64,000 bases of DNA from Verrucomicrobiales bacterium (GTDB lineage: Bacteria > Verrucomicrobiota > Verrucomicrobiia > Limisphaerales > CANJXF01). The position numbers and the translations under genes are program-made. The stretch lies in assembly GCA_947478865.1 (NCBI GenBank), contig CANJXF010000001.1, positions 1 to 64,000 on the forward strand, given 5' to 3'. A model generated the notes under the pieces. That model made no database searches and had not been told where the DNA came from. It saw only the letters and a program-made list of their open reading frames with translations. Shown in pieces: positions 25,338 through 35,095 of this stretch; position 1 is the first letter of the stretch; the number at the start of each line of letters is the position of its first letter.

Positions 25338-26822
25338 CTAGGCACCGACGGCTTTCTTGATCTCCTTCAATTTCTGGAACTCAGGTTTGGCTTTGTAATA
25401 TTCATCGAGAGGATAGCAGCCGCTGATCAGGCCGTTTCGCGGGGCGGTCGTGCAATCGCTGAACGTGCGGCAGATAAATTTCGGCGTGAGTTCCCCCTTG
25501 GAAATGGCGTCGGCCAGAATCGTCGGGTAGCTCAAAACCATTCGCCCGATTCCAACCATATCGACCCAGCCCTGGCGCAACACGGCTTGCGCCACCTGCG
25601 GCAAATATTCCTGGAGATAGCTGTAGCCCGTCCCGATCAAAATGAGTCCGGAAGGCGCTTTGGCTTTCACCTGGCGGACCACGAATATCTGCCGTGCGAC
25701 ATCGATGAGCGGATCGTGCGCCGGTTGGTAACCGTCGGAAGGCGGATACGCCGCCGGGCGCTGGATGTGCGGATTGTAATAAGGCGAACCGGCGCTCAAA
25801 TTCAAAATCTTGATACCCAGCTCGCCGCAGAGCTGCGCGAATTTAAACGTCTCTTCCAACTGAAATTGCAGCGGATCGTTTTGATTGGCGCCGAAGGCAA
25901 ATGGATATGGCAACGGAAATTCTTCCGGAACACCCGGCCCGAGTTTTCCTGGCTGGGAACGGCCAGGATCCGGTTTGAATGGAACGAAATCAAATGCGCT
26001 AAGGCGAACGCCGATTTCAATCTTGTTTCCGCCAGCGCGAATGCCTTGCACAATTTCGCGGAGAATCCGGGTGCGGTTTTCAAACGAGCCGCCGTATTTG
26101 CCGGGTCGGGTGAACGCGCTCAAAAATTCGTGCAACAAATAGCCGTGGCAATGCTTAATGTCCACGAAGTCCGCCCCGACATCCCACGCAACTTTGGCTG
26201 CATCAACATATTTTTCGATGAGTCGCTCGACATCGGCATCGCTCAATACCTGTTCGTCGCCGGTCACGTTGAATTTTTTATCGAGAACCGGATGGCGGTA
26301 AGCGACCCGCGATTCCCATCGCGACTTCTCGTTGGGCCGGCAAAACCGTCCCGAGTGCGTGAGCTGAAAACCGATCGCTAAATCGTCAGCAGTTCCGTAA
26401 CGCTCCCGATGCGCCGCAATGAGCACATCGCGCAATTGGCCAATCCCGGTTTTATTCTCTTCAGAAATGATGAGCTGATTTGGATTCGCCCGGCCATCGG
26501 GACGAACCGCCATTGCTTCACCGCCATAAATCATCTTCGCACCGCTCTCGCCGAAGCGTTTCCAACGGCGCAACATCTCCTCGGTCACCCCTCCCGTCGT
26601 GGTGCCATCCCAACCTTCCATCGGGTGGATGGCGATGCGGTTGCCGATTGTTTTGCCATTGATTTGAACCTGTGCGATCGGCTGAGCGATTGGCGACGCA
26701 GAACCCTTTTCAATTGAGTCTTCACAAGGAATTTCTAGACCCAGCGAAGCAAGGTGACTGCGGAAGGCATCGACTGTTTTAAGAGTCGGGATGCGGGTCA
26801 ATCGGAAAGCCTGTTCGCTCAT
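25338..26822 (-). CDS. old yellow enzyme-type NADH:flavin oxidoreductase
   Basis: The protein is an FMN-dependent TIM-barrel reductase of the old yellow enzyme/2,4-dienoyl-CoA reductase group. Visible marks are NRIAIHPMEGWD near the flavin site, GFQLTHSGR, the catalytic-type DFVDIKHCHGYLLHEFLS stretch with FENRTRILREI, and GTGYSYLQEYLP plus VDMVGIGRMVLSYP at the end. The length of 494 residues is greater than simple members (about 360) and includes a long N-terminal part and an internal insertion. It lacks the iron-sulfur and second-flavin domains of dienoyl-CoA reductase. The substrate is unknown. It converges on nuoN with six bases between stops. Confidence 0.85.
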   Translation of the reverse strand: MSEQAFRLTRIPTLKTVDAFRSHLASLGLEIPCEDSIEKGSASPIAQPIAQVQINGKTIGNRIAIHPMEGWDGTTTGGVTEEMLRRWKRFGESGAKMIYGGEAMAVRPDGRANPNQLIISEENKTGIGQLRDVLIAAHRERYGTADDLAIGFQLTHSGRFCRPNEKSRWESRVAYRHPVLDKKFNVTGDEQVLSDADVERLIEKYVDAAKVAWDVGADFVDIKHCHGYLLHEFLSAFTRPGKYGGSFENRTRILREIVQGIRAGGNKIEIGVRLSAFDFVPFKPDPGRSQPGKLGPGVPEEFPLPYPFAFGANQNDPLQFQLEETFKFAQLCGELGIKILNLSAGSPYYNPHIQRPAAYPPSDGYQPAHDPLIDVARQIFVVRQVKAKAPSGLILIGTGYSYLQEYLPQVAQAVLRQGWVDMVGIGRMVLSYPTILADAISKGELTPKFICRTFSDCTTAPRNGLISGCYPLDEYYKAKPEFQKLKEIKKAVGA

Positions 26823-27060
26823 GCGCGTAATTATTTCGAAAACTTCAGGGGAGGGAAAGCTTCTGTTTATGGCGCCAGACTGGAAACCCGACCCCTCTTG
26901 TCCTCATCGCACCCCAAGCAAAAAGCTGGTTTTCGCCCTGATCCCAACAAGATGGCTTGGGCATTGGAAAAATGGGCCGGGCTGGTTCCGTTCCGTCACA
27001 GCCGCCTTGAGCTTTTAAATATTTGCAATTTCAGAACTGGCGCGAAACAGTTGTTCAAGG

Positions 27061-28344
27061 ATGAAAAACATCGTTGTGCTCGGTGCGGGATTCGGCGGGC
27101 TCACTTTTTGCCAGCATTTCGAACATCCATCCGCCTCCGTCACGCTGATTGATCGCCAGAATCATCACCTCTTTCAGCCGTTGCTCTACCAAGTCGCCTC
27201 CGCGGGGTTGTCCGCGACCGACATCGCGCAGCCCATTCGTTCCATTCTCAGCGACAAGCCCAATCTCATGGTGCTAATGGAAAATGTCATCGCCATTCAT
27301 CCGGATGCAAAAGAGGTCGTGCTGGAAAACCGCCAGTTGAATTACGACTACCTCGTCCTCGCGCTGGGCTGCGGCACCGGATACTTCGGCCACCCGGAAT
27401 GGGAACCCTTTGCGCCCGGTCTGAAAACACTCGACGACGCGCTCCGCATTCGACGCCAGATTTTGTTCGCCTTTGAAAAGGCGGAGACCGAAACCGATCC
27501 CGCCAAACGCGAACAGCTTTTAACCATCGTGGTTATTGGTGGTGGACCGACCGGCGTGGAATTGGCGGGCGCGTTTGCCGAATTGCGCTCCCATGTTTTA
27601 GCGCGGGACTTCAACCACATTGATCCCACCAAAGCGCGAATCATTTTGATTGAAGCCAGCGCGCGAGTTCTCTCGCATTTGCCCGAACATCTCTCCGAAA
27701 GCACCAACGAACAGCTTCACAAACTCGGCGTCGAAGTTCGCAGCAATACACGCGTCAAAGATATCACCAGCCAATGCGTCGAGCTGACGACTGGCGAAAT
27801 GATCCATGCGGAAAACATCATTTGGGCCGCCGGCGTGGCGGCATCGCCGTTGACGAAAAAACTCGGCGCCGAACTCGATCGCGCTGGCCGGGTGAAGGTG
27901 AATCCTGATTTAAGCCTGCCGAACCATCCGGAGGTTTTTGCGATTGGCGATATCGCTTTCGTGCTCAACGAGGACGGCACTCAGGTTCCCGGCGTTTCGC
28001 CCGCCGCCATGCAAATGGCGCGTCATGTTTCCGGAATCATTCGGGACGAACTCAACTCGCCCGGTTCCGCTGGCCGTCCGCGTTTCAAATATTGGGACAA
28101 AGGAACGATGGCCACGATTGGTCGTTCCGCTGCCGTGGCGAAGATCAAAGGTTTTGAATTCGACGGCTTTTTCGCCTGGCTCGCCTGGCTTTTCATTCAC
28201 CTGATCTTTCTCGTCGGATTTCGCAACAAGATTTCCGTGCTGATGTCGTGGGCGTATTCCTATTTCACCTACAAACGCGGCTCGAGAATCATCACTGGAT
28301 TGCAGAATGAAGATGCTGTTGAGAAACTGGGCGACACATTTTGA
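27061..28344 (+). CDS. ndh: type II NADH dehydrogenase
   Basis: NDH-2 passes electrons from NADH to quinone without pumping protons. The FAD-binding GAGFGGL motif is at residues 8-14, and the second nucleotide motif GGGPTGVELAG near 160. The C-terminal stretch from FFAWLAWLFIHLIFLVGFRNK onward is amphipathic to hydrophobic and fits membrane attachment. The family signature around FAIGDIA is present. Standing next to complex I, it gives the cell a non-coupled alternative entry point. A 238-base divergent region separates it from the old-yellow-enzyme gene. Confidence 0.93.
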   Translation: MKNIVVLGAGFGGLTFCQHFEHPSASVTLIDRQNHHLFQPLLYQVASAGLSATDIAQPIRSILSDKPNLMVLMENVIAIHPDAKEVVLENRQLNYDYLVLALGCGTGYFGHPEWEPFAPGLKTLDDALRIRRQILFAFEKAETETDPAKREQLLTIVVIGGGPTGVELAGAFAELRSHVLARDFNHIDPTKARIILIEASARVLSHLPEHLSESTNEQLHKLGVEVRSNTRVKDITSQCVELTTGEMIHAENIIWAAGVAASPLTKKLGAELDRAGRVKVNPDLSLPNHPEVFAIGDIAFVLNEDGTQVPGVSPAAMQMARHVSGIIRDELNSPGSAGRPRFKYWDKGTMATIGRSAAVAKIKGFEFDGFFAWLAWLFIHLIFLVGFRNKISVLMSWAYSYFTYKRGSRIITGLQNEDAVEKLGDTF

Positions 28345-28439
28345 TGGAGAAATGACGGCATTTTCAAACCGGTGCTGCAAAAACCCGCTTTCTTCTCGGC
28401 CAACTCATGCTACTTTTGCGCTGTCCAAAGTAATTAAGA

Positions 28440-29729
28440 TTGAAAGCGCTCATCTCGAATAACAAACGCACCGAACGGGTTTTCCTCATCGGCCTCGAAC
28501 TCAAATCGCGCTCCGCCTTCGACCTGCGCGATTCGATGGACGAACTCAGCGAATTGGCCACCAGCGCGGGAGCGGACGTGATTGGTGATGGCACCCAGAA
28601 ATTAGATACGCCGGTCGCAGGAACATTCATCGGCACCGGCAAAGCGAAGGAATTTGCAAACGATTGCCGCGAACAGGATGTGGATACCGTCATTTTCGAC
28701 GACGAACTTTCTCCTGCGCAGAGCCGAAATCTCGAAGAAGTGTTCGGCTGCAAGATTCTGGATCGCACTTCGCTGATTCTCGATATTTTCGCGCAACGCG
28801 CCCGCAGCAAAGAGGGCAAATTGCAAATCGAACTCGCGCAGCTCCAGCATCTTCTCCCGCGCCTGACCCGTTTTTGGGGCCACTTATCGCGGCAAAAGGG
28901 TGGCATCGGTATGCGCGGTGACGGTGAAACCCAGTTGGAAACCGACCGACGCCGGGTGCAGGATCGCATCTCGAAAATTCTCGGCGAACTCGACATCGTG
29001 CGCCGCCAGCGCTCGACCCAGCGCAACGGTCGCCAGCGCAAACTTTGGCCGCTCGCCTCGATTGTTGGTTACACGAACGCGGGCAAATCAACGCTGCTCA
29101 ACGCGCTCACCGGCGCTTCGGTTTTTGCGGAAGAAAAAATGTTCGCGACGCTCGATCCCACGACGCGACGCCTTCGCTTGCCGACGAACCAAAATGTTTT
29201 ACTGACCGACACGGTAGGTTTTATTCGCAAACTGCCGCACGGCTTGGTCGAGGCATTCAAAGCGACGCTGGAAGAAGTGGTTGAAGCCGATTTGCTGTTG
29301 CACGTCGTGGATATGAGTCATCCGCAAGCCGAGGAACAAATCGTCGCGGTCAACGCGGTTTTGGAAGAAATCGGCGCCGCAGGAAAACCGACGATCATGG
29401 TCTTCAACAAAATTGACCGCTTCGAGAACCAGGATTTGTTGAATAAATTTTACGAACGCTTTCCACACGCGGTCGGAATCTCCGCAAAAACCGGGGCGGG
29501 AATTCCCTCGCTGCTCGCAGAAATCGGAACGCAACTTCGACCCATCCGTGAGTTTGTTGAACTGGATGTTCCGCATCATCACTCGGCCACGATTGCGCGT
29601 TTGCACGAAGTGGCGCAGGTCATCGAGCGAAATTACGAGGGAGTCAACGCGCGGTTCAAAGCGCGCATTCCGCCGCATTTCCACGCCGAGTTCGCGCCTT
29701 TTATCGTGCAGGAATTGCAAACGGTTTGA
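28440..29729 (+). CDS. hflX: ribosome-associated GTPase HflX
   Basis: HflX binds the large ribosomal subunit and splits stalled ribosomes, especially under stress. The N-terminal HflX domain (DELSELATSAGADVIG, GKAKEFANDC, DELSPAQSRNLEE) is followed by a coiled linker and the G domain with VGYTNAGKST, the DTVGFIRKLP switch and the NKID motif. The length of 429 residues is normal. The only plausible start is TTG at 28440; no ATG near the conserved N-terminus is available. Confidence 0.94.
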   Translation: MKALISNNKRTERVFLIGLELKSRSAFDLRDSMDELSELATSAGADVIGDGTQKLDTPVAGTFIGTGKAKEFANDCREQDVDTVIFDDELSPAQSRNLEEVFGCKILDRTSLILDIFAQRARSKEGKLQIELAQLQHLLPRLTRFWGHLSRQKGGIGMRGDGETQLETDRRRVQDRISKILGELDIVRRQRSTQRNGRQRKLWPLASIVGYTNAGKSTLLNALTGASVFAEEKMFATLDPTTRRLRLPTNQNVLLTDTVGFIRKLPHGLVEAFKATLEEVVEADLLLHVVDMSHPQAEEQIVAVNAVLEEIGAAGKPTIMVFNKIDRFENQDLLNKFYERFPHAVGISAKTGAGIPSLLAEIGTQLRPIREFVELDVPHHHSATIARLHEVAQVIERNYEGVNARFKARIPPHFHAEFAPFIVQELQTV

Positions 29730-29739
29730 TTCCACGAAA

Positions 29740-29790
29740 AGGGCACAGAATTCGCACTTGAGTATTCTCTGTGTTCTCCGTGACTCTGTG
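29740..29790 (+). repeat. CTCTGTG-type dispersed repeat
   Basis: The spacer between hflX and radC contains CACAGAATTC and then TTCTCTGTG, TTCTCCGTG and ACTCTGTG in close order. Words of this kind recur between genes in Verrucomicrobia and related soil bacteria. No other full copy was found in the window, so the call rests on its pattern alone. It directly precedes the radC start. Confidence 0.35.
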
Positions 29791-29794
29791 ATGA

Positions 29795-30508
29795 ATGAGC
29801 AGCAGCATTCGCATCAAAGACCAATTGGCCAGCGATCGACCGCGCGAGCGGCTGGCTGCCAAAGGGGCGGGCGCGCTTGGCCACGGGGAACTCGTTGCGA
29901 TCCTCTTGCGAACCGGCCTCAAGGGAATGAACGCGGTGGATGTCGGCAATTATCTCATTTCCCAATATGGCAATTCGTTGCAAGCGCTCGCGAAAGCGTC
30001 GGTGGATGATTTGCGCAAAATCCCTGGAATTGGCCGCGATAAGGCGGTCACGCTGATGGCGGCCTTCGAACTTGCCAAACGCATGGCTGGGGAACTCCAC
30101 GGTGAATCGCCCGTGCTCGATAACCCGCAGGCGATTGCTGATTTTTTACGGGAAAATAATCGCGGTTACGATGTCGAACGCTTTCAAGTCTTGCTGCTCA
30201 ACACGCGTCGCAAATTAATCCGCGTCGAACAGATTTCCCAAGGCACGCTCGACACAATTCTGGTGCATCCGCGCGAGGTTTTTAGAGCGGCCATTTCTGC
30301 AAACGCCTCGGCAATTGTTCTGCTGCACAATCATCCCAGCGGCGACCCGTCTCCGTCGGAAGCAGACATCAAAGTAACCCGCGATTTGATTCGTGCCGGA
30401 CAGCTTTTGAAGATCGAAGTGCTCGATCACGTCATTCTCGGGCAGAGAACGGCCGAGCGGCCGAAAGATTATTCGTCACTGCGCGAACTTGGTTATTTTT
30501 ATTCCTGA
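29795..30508 (+). CDS. radC: RadC-family JAB1/MPN protein
   Basis: The RadC family has an N-terminal UPF0758/HhH part (LRKIPGIGRDKAVTLMAAFEL) and a C-terminal JAMM metal-binding domain. The zinc motif HNHPSGDPSPSEAD, with an upstream Glu, is intact. The length of 237 residues is typical. Despite the name, a direct role in DNA repair is not proven for the family. lpxA begins five bases after it, so both are probably co-transcribed. Confidence 0.94.
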   Translation: MSSSIRIKDQLASDRPRERLAAKGAGALGHGELVAILLRTGLKGMNAVDVGNYLISQYGNSLQALAKASVDDLRKIPGIGRDKAVTLMAAFELAKRMAGELHGESPVLDNPQAIADFLRENNRGYDVERFQVLLLNTRRKLIRVEQISQGTLDTILVHPREVFRAAISANASAIVLLHNHPSGDPSPSEADIKVTRDLIRAGQLLKIEVLDHVILGQRTAERPKDYSSLRELGYFYS

Positions 30509-30512
30509 AAAA

Positions 30513-31298
30513 ATGATTCATCCCACCGCCGTCGTTCACCCGAAAGCGCAGCTCGATCCCAGCGTCAAAGTTGGTCCGCACGCCGTCATTGATGAGCATG
30601 TTTGGCTCGGCGCCAACGGCGTCGTCGGTCCGCACGTGTATCTCACCGGACACACCACGATCGGCGAGGGAAACACGTTTCACGCGGGCTGCGTGATCGG
30701 CGATGCTCCACAAGATCTAAAATACAAAAACGAGCCGACGCGCTTGTTGATCGGCGATAACAACACGTTTCGCGAACATGTCACCGTGCATCGCTCAAAC
30801 AAAATGAGCGACGATACCGTCATTGGTTCGAGAAATTTTCTGATGGCCAGCAGCCACGTCGGCCACAACACGATTCTCGGAAGCGAGATCATTCTGGCCA
30901 ACGGCGCTTTGCTGGCAGGACACGTGACGATTGACGATCGCGCGTTCATATCCGGGAATTGTCTGGTGCATCAGTTCGTTCGAATCGGCACACTGGCTTT
31001 GATGCAGGGCGGGTCAGCCATCAGCAAGGATTTGCCGCCATTTACCATTGCGCGTGGCGACAATGGGATTTGCGGGTTGAACATCATCGGCATGCGACGC
31101 GCCGGGTTTTCTTCCGAACAACGGCTGGAATTAAAAAAACTTTATCGAGCCCTGTTTCGCAGCGGAAAGAAATTCAGCGACGCGATTCAAGCGGCGAAGA
31201 GCGAATTCAGCAGCGAAGGAGCCCTCGCCATGTTGAATTTTATCGCGGCCAGCAAACGCGGCGTTTGCGCGGACGTTGGCGAAGCTTCCATTGACTAA
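30513..31298 (+). CDS. lpxA: UDP-N-acetylglucosamine acyltransferase
   Basis: LpxA adds the first acyl chain in lipid A synthesis. The protein (261 residues) is a left-handed beta helix built from hexapeptide repeats ([23 protein letters not shown] and on). The catalytic His is in [12 protein letters not shown], and the C-terminal helical part follows. The ATG at 30513 matches the family start (MIHPTAVV). Together with lptF and lptG it shows that the organism makes lipopolysaccharide. Confidence 0.94.
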   Translation: MIHPTAVVHPKAQLDPSVKVGPHAVIDEHVWLGANGVVGPHVYLTGHTTIGEGNTFHAGCVIGDAPQDLKYKNEPTRLLIGDNNTFREHVTVHRSNKMSDDTVIGSRNFLMASSHVGHNTILGSEIILANGALLAGHVTIDDRAFISGNCLVHQFVRIGTLALMQGGSAISKDLPPFTIARGDNGICGLNIIGMRRAGFSSEQRLELKKLYRALFRSGKKFSDAIQAAKSEFSSEGALAMLNFIAASKRGVCADVGEASID

Positions 31299-31356
31299 AC
31301 CGGCGCGCTTCTCTATTACCAGCGCAGGACATTCTAAAAAATCAACGCGAAACTTT

Positions 31357-32430
31357 ATGCCCCCAAAATCTGCTGAAAAAAACACGTCTGCCGTCGAGGT
31401 CAAAGCCACCGAAGCGGCCAAACTTTCCGCCACCCGCCAACGGGAACTCGATGCCGCAATCTCCTCGATTACCAAAGCCTACGGCGATGGCAGCATCATG
31501 CGCCTTGGCGATGCCCACGCCGCGAAGAAAATCGATGTCATCCCAACCGGCGCGCTGGCCGTTGACTTGGCGCTGGGCGTCGGCGGGCTGCCGCGCGGAC
31601 GCGTGGTGGAAATCTACGGCCCGGAATCGTCCGGCAAGACAACCTTGATGTTGCATGTCATTGCCAATGCGCAGAAAGCCGGCGGACTCGCGGCCTTCAT
31701 TGATGCCGAGCACGCACTTGACCCCGGCTACGCAAAAAAACTTGGCGTTAATCTCGATGAATTACTCGTCTCGCAACCGGATAGCGGGGAAGAGGCGCTG
31801 ACCATTTGCGAAACGCTCGCCCGCTCCAATGCGCTCGATGTCATTGTGATTGATTCCGTCGCAGCGCTCGTGCCGAAAGCGGAACTCGAAGGCGAAATGG
31901 GCATGGCCACCATGGGTATGCAAGCGCGGCTCATGAGCCAGGCGCTGCGCAAACTCACGGCGGTTTTGGCCAAATCCAAAACCACCTGCATTTTCACCAA
32001 TCAATTGCGTGAAAAAGTGGGCGTGATGTTCGGCAGCCCGGAAACCACGCCAGGCGGCAAAGCATTGAAATTCTACGCAAGCGTGCGCATCGACATTCGC
32101 CGCAAAGAAACGATCAAAGACGCCGCGGGCAACGCCACGGGAAATCATGTCAAAGTGAAGATCGTGAAAAACAAGGTTGCTCCGCCGTTTGCCGAAGCCG
32201 AATTCGATATCATCTACAATCACGGCATCAACAAAGAAGGCAGCATTCTCGATATGGGAATCTCCTCCGGCGCAGTCGATAAAAAGGGCGCGTGGCTGCA
32301 ATTCGAGGGTGATCTGATCGGCCAGGGAAAAGACGCGGCGCAAAAAACCCTCGCTGAAAAACCCGAACTGGCCAAGAAGATCGTCGAAGCAATCATGGCC
32401 AAGCGGAATGGCGCCATTTCTGCAACGTAG
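31357..32430 (+). CDS. recA: recombinase RecA
   Basis: RecA (357 residues) forms filaments on single-stranded DNA for homologous recombination and repair. Walker [10 protein letters not shown] is at residues 88-96. The DNA-binding loop L1 ([23 protein letters not shown]) and the L2 region ([32 protein letters not shown]) are intact. ATG 31357 (MPPKSAEK) is preferred over an upstream frame overlapping lpxA. No SOS box was recognised in the 58-base spacer. Confidence 0.96.
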   Translation: MPPKSAEKNTSAVEVKATEAAKLSATRQRELDAAISSITKAYGDGSIMRLGDAHAAKKIDVIPTGALAVDLALGVGGLPRGRVVEIYGPESSGKTTLMLHVIANAQKAGGLAAFIDAEHALDPGYAKKLGVNLDELLVSQPDSGEEALTICETLARSNALDVIVIDSVAALVPKAELEGEMGMATMGMQARLMSQALRKLTAVLAKSKTTCIFTNQLREKVGVMFGSPETTPGGKALKFYASVRIDIRRKETIKDAAGNATGNHVKVKIVKNKVAPPFAEAEFDIIYNHGINKEGSILDMGISSGAVDKKGAWLQFEGDLIGQGKDAAQKTLAEKPELAKKIVEAIMAKRNGAISAT

Positions 32431-32522
32431 ACAATCCCCGCGGTCGCAGTATTTTGTGTGACGGCAGGCTGGTGCTGTTCGGTTGAACAGCATCGGTTTC
32501 CTGTCCGCCAATTTGGATTTTT

Positions 32523-33788
32523 ATGCGCCACGTTTATTTAGATCACCAATCGACCACGCCGTTGTTGCCCGAGGTTTTCGAGGCGATGAAACCGTATTTC
32601 ATGGAGGCGTTTGGAAATCCATCGTCGCTGCATCAGCATGGTTTGCGCGTGCGCGATGCGATCGCCAAGGCGCGCGGCCAGATTGCCGCACTGATCAACG
32701 CCGAATCGCCCGAGGAAATTTTCTTCACGTCCGACGGCACCGAATCCGCGAATCTCGCTGTGAAAGGCGTGGCCTACGCGAACCAGCGGAAAGGTAACCA
32801 TTTCGTCATTTGCGAAACGGAACATCCGTCCGTGATCAACTCCGTCGAGTTTTTGGAGAAGCAAGGGTTTACTTGCACGCGCGTGAAAGTGGACAAAGAA
32901 GGGTTGATTAATCCCGAGGACGTTCGCGCCGCGATCACGGATAAGACAACTTTGATCGCCGTCCATCACGTCAATCACGACATCGGAACGATCGAGCCAA
33001 TTCGTGAGATCGGAAAAATCGCCACGGAAAAGGGGATCGCATTTTACGTCGATGCCGAGGCCAGCGCCGGGTGGCTGCCGATCGATGTGCAAGCGATGGG
33101 CGCAAACCTCCTGTCACTTTCGCCACACCGTTTTTATGGGCCGAAGGGCGTCGGCATTTTGTATCGAAACAAGAAAGCGCGCATCGTCAGCATGATGCAC
33201 GGCGGCGTGCAGGAAGGCGGTCGCCGTGCCGGGACTGAAAATGTTCCGGCCATTGTTGGCGCCGGTTTGGCCGCAGAAATCGCGCTACGCGAAATGCCAA
33301 GGCGAATCGCGCACACCGCAAAACTACAGATGCGTTTGTGGGACGGACTCAAAGCGAAGATTCCCTACATTAAATTGAATGGACCGGAACCCGGCCCAAA
33401 ACGAATTTCGACCAGCTTGAATTTGAGCACCGAATTCATTGAAGGCGAAGGTCAACTTCTGCTCTGTGACATGAATGGAATCGCGGTCGCCAGCGGCTCC
33501 AGTTGCGTCAGCAAATCATTGAAAGTTTCCCACGTGCTCAGCGCGATCGGCCTCGATCACGCATTGGCCCAGGGCAACATCATCATGTCGCTCGGCCAGG
33601 ACAACACCGAGGAGGATGTTGATTACGTGATTGACGCATTCGAGAGAATCGTCAAAAAGCTTCGCGGCATGTCTCCCATGTGGGATGAATTTGAAAAGGG
33701 CGTGATCGATTCAGTCATCGCTCCGACAGGCCGCGGAAAATCGTTTTCACAACACGCAGCGGACGTATCAGGAAAAGCTGCTCATTAA
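32523..33788 (+). CDS. cysteine desulfurase-like protein lacking the PLP lysine
   Basis: The fold is that of NifS/IscS class V aminotransferases: [23 protein letters not shown], the PLP-stacking His101 and Asp177 are seen. The sulfur-carrying loop keeps its cysteine (ASGSSC328). However, the Schiff-base lysine is Arg203 ([10 protein letters not shown] instead of S-x-H-K). The Gln that contacts PLP is Ala180 and the PLP-contact Asn is His152. A normal desulfurase reaction is therefore unlikely. Archaeoglobus IscS is a known relative that lost this lysine and serves cluster assembly instead. The role here may be similar, or the protein may have a new function (inference). It follows recA by 92 bases. 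Confidence 0.8.
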   Translation: MRHVYLDHQSTTPLLPEVFEAMKPYFMEAFGNPSSLHQHGLRVRDAIAKARGQIAALINAESPEEIFFTSDGTESANLAVKGVAYANQRKGNHFVICETEHPSVINSVEFLEKQGFTCTRVKVDKEGLINPEDVRAAITDKTTLIAVHHVNHDIGTIEPIREIGKIATEKGIAFYVDAEASAGWLPIDVQAMGANLLSLSPHRFYGPKGVGILYRNKKARIVSMMHGGVQEGGRRAGTENVPAIVGAGLAAEIALREMPRRIAHTAKLQMRLWDGLKAKIPYIKLNGPEPGPKRISTSLNLSTEFIEGEGQLLLCDMNGIAVASGSSCVSKSLKVSHVLSAIGLDHALAQGNIIMSLGQDNTEEDVDYVIDAFERIVKKLRGMSPMWDEFEKGVIDSVIAPTGRGKSFSQHAADVSGKAAH

Positions 33789-33792
33789 TCAC

Positions 33793-35022
33793 ATGCCAAC
33801 GGCAGAATTAGGGGAGAAAAAAATCTCCGGAAAATCCAACCCAATGGCGATTGCAACCAATCGCCTCAGTTCTCTCGATGCATACCGCGGATTTGCCATG
33901 CTTCTGATGATGGCCGAGGTGTTGCACCTTTCGCGCATCGCCGCCGCTTATCCAGAAAGCGCCTTTTGGAAATTCCTCGCGTTCAACCAATCGCATGTCG
34001 ATTGGATCGGTTGCTCCTTGCACGACATGATCCAACCTTCATTCTCGTTCCTGGTTGGAGTCGCCCTGCCCTTTTCCATCGCCAGTCGCCAGTCGCGCGG
34101 TCAAACCGGTTTTAACATTTCTCTCCACGTTCTTTGGCGATCGCTTCTGCTGATTCTGCTCGGGATTTTCCTGCGGTCCGTCTATCGCAATCAAACCAAT
34201 TGGACACTCGAAGACACCTTGACCCAAATTGGCCTCGGATATCCGCTGCTCTATCTGGCCGGTTTGGGAAATATGAGGGTCCAATGGGCCGCGCTGGTTG
34301 CGATTCTCGTCGGTTACTGGGCAACGTTCGCGTTGTATCCGATTCCAAGTAATTCCTTTGATTACGCGACCGTCGGAGTGCCGGCGAATTGGCCGCACTT
34401 GATGAACGGTTTCCCTGCGCACTGGAATAAAAACAGCAACGCTGCCTGGGCGTTCGACACGTGGTTCCTCAACCTTTTTCCGCGCGAAAAACCGTTCAGT
34501 TTCAACGGCGGCGGCTATGCGACACTAAGCTTTATTCCAACCCTGGGGACAATGATTCTCGGCTTGATCGCTGGCGGAATCATTCGCGGCGAGAACAGCG
34601 CTCCGTCAAAACTGAAACGGCTTTTGCTGACGGGATTCTGCCTTGTTGCGGTCGGAGCGCTTCTCGGTTGGCTGGGCATCTGTCCAGTAGTGAAACGAAT
34701 CTGGACCCCGAGTTGGGCTCTTTTCAGCGGAGGATTGTGCTTCCTTTTCATGACCGGCTTTTACGCAGCCATTGATGTTTTCAATCGCCGCCGCTGGGCC
34801 TTTCCTCTCGTTGTCATCGGCATGAATTCCATTGCCGCCTACCTGATTGCACATTTGTTTGAGGGTTTTATTTTTAAAAACCTCAAAACCCACCTGGGCT
34901 CGAACAGTTTCAAATTCTTGGGAGAGACCTATGAACCGCTCGTCCTCGGCGGTGCGGTTTTGTTGGTCTTCTGGCTGATGCTTTTCTGGATGTATCGTCG
35001 CAAAATCTTCCTCCGCGTTTAA
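33793..35022 (+). CDS. NagX/DUF5009-like membrane acyltransferase
   Basis: The 409-residue protein has about ten membrane helices and opens with [17 protein letters not shown], the mark of DUF5009/DUF1624 proteins related to heparan-alpha-glucosaminide N-acetyltransferase and NagX. A conserved His-Asp pair occurs in [19 protein letters not shown]. Such proteins are thought to acetylate sugars across the inner membrane. The start at 33793 lies four bases after the preceding stop; ATG 33844 (MAIATNRL), nearer the conserved part, is an alternative. Confidence 0.85.
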   Translation: MPTAELGEKKISGKSNPMAIATNRLSSLDAYRGFAMLLMMAEVLHLSRIAAAYPESAFWKFLAFNQSHVDWIGCSLHDMIQPSFSFLVGVALPFSIASRQSRGQTGFNISLHVLWRSLLLILLGIFLRSVYRNQTNWTLEDTLTQIGLGYPLLYLAGLGNMRVQWAALVAILVGYWATFALYPIPSNSFDYATVGVPANWPHLMNGFPAHWNKNSNAAWAFDTWFLNLFPREKPFSFNGGGYATLSFIPTLGTMILGLIAGGIIRGENSAPSKLKRLLLTGFCLVAVGALLGWLGICPVVKRIWTPSWALFSGGLCFLFMTGFYAAIDVFNRRRWAFPLVVIGMNSIAAYLIAHLFEGFIFKNLKTHLGSNSFKFLGETYEPLVLGGAVLLVFWLMLFWMYRRKIFLRV

Positions 35023-35095
35023 CTTCATGAAGCACCCGCGACTTCTCTGATTATTTTTGTGCCCTTTCCGGCGCTGTGGTTTAACTTCCCGAACT

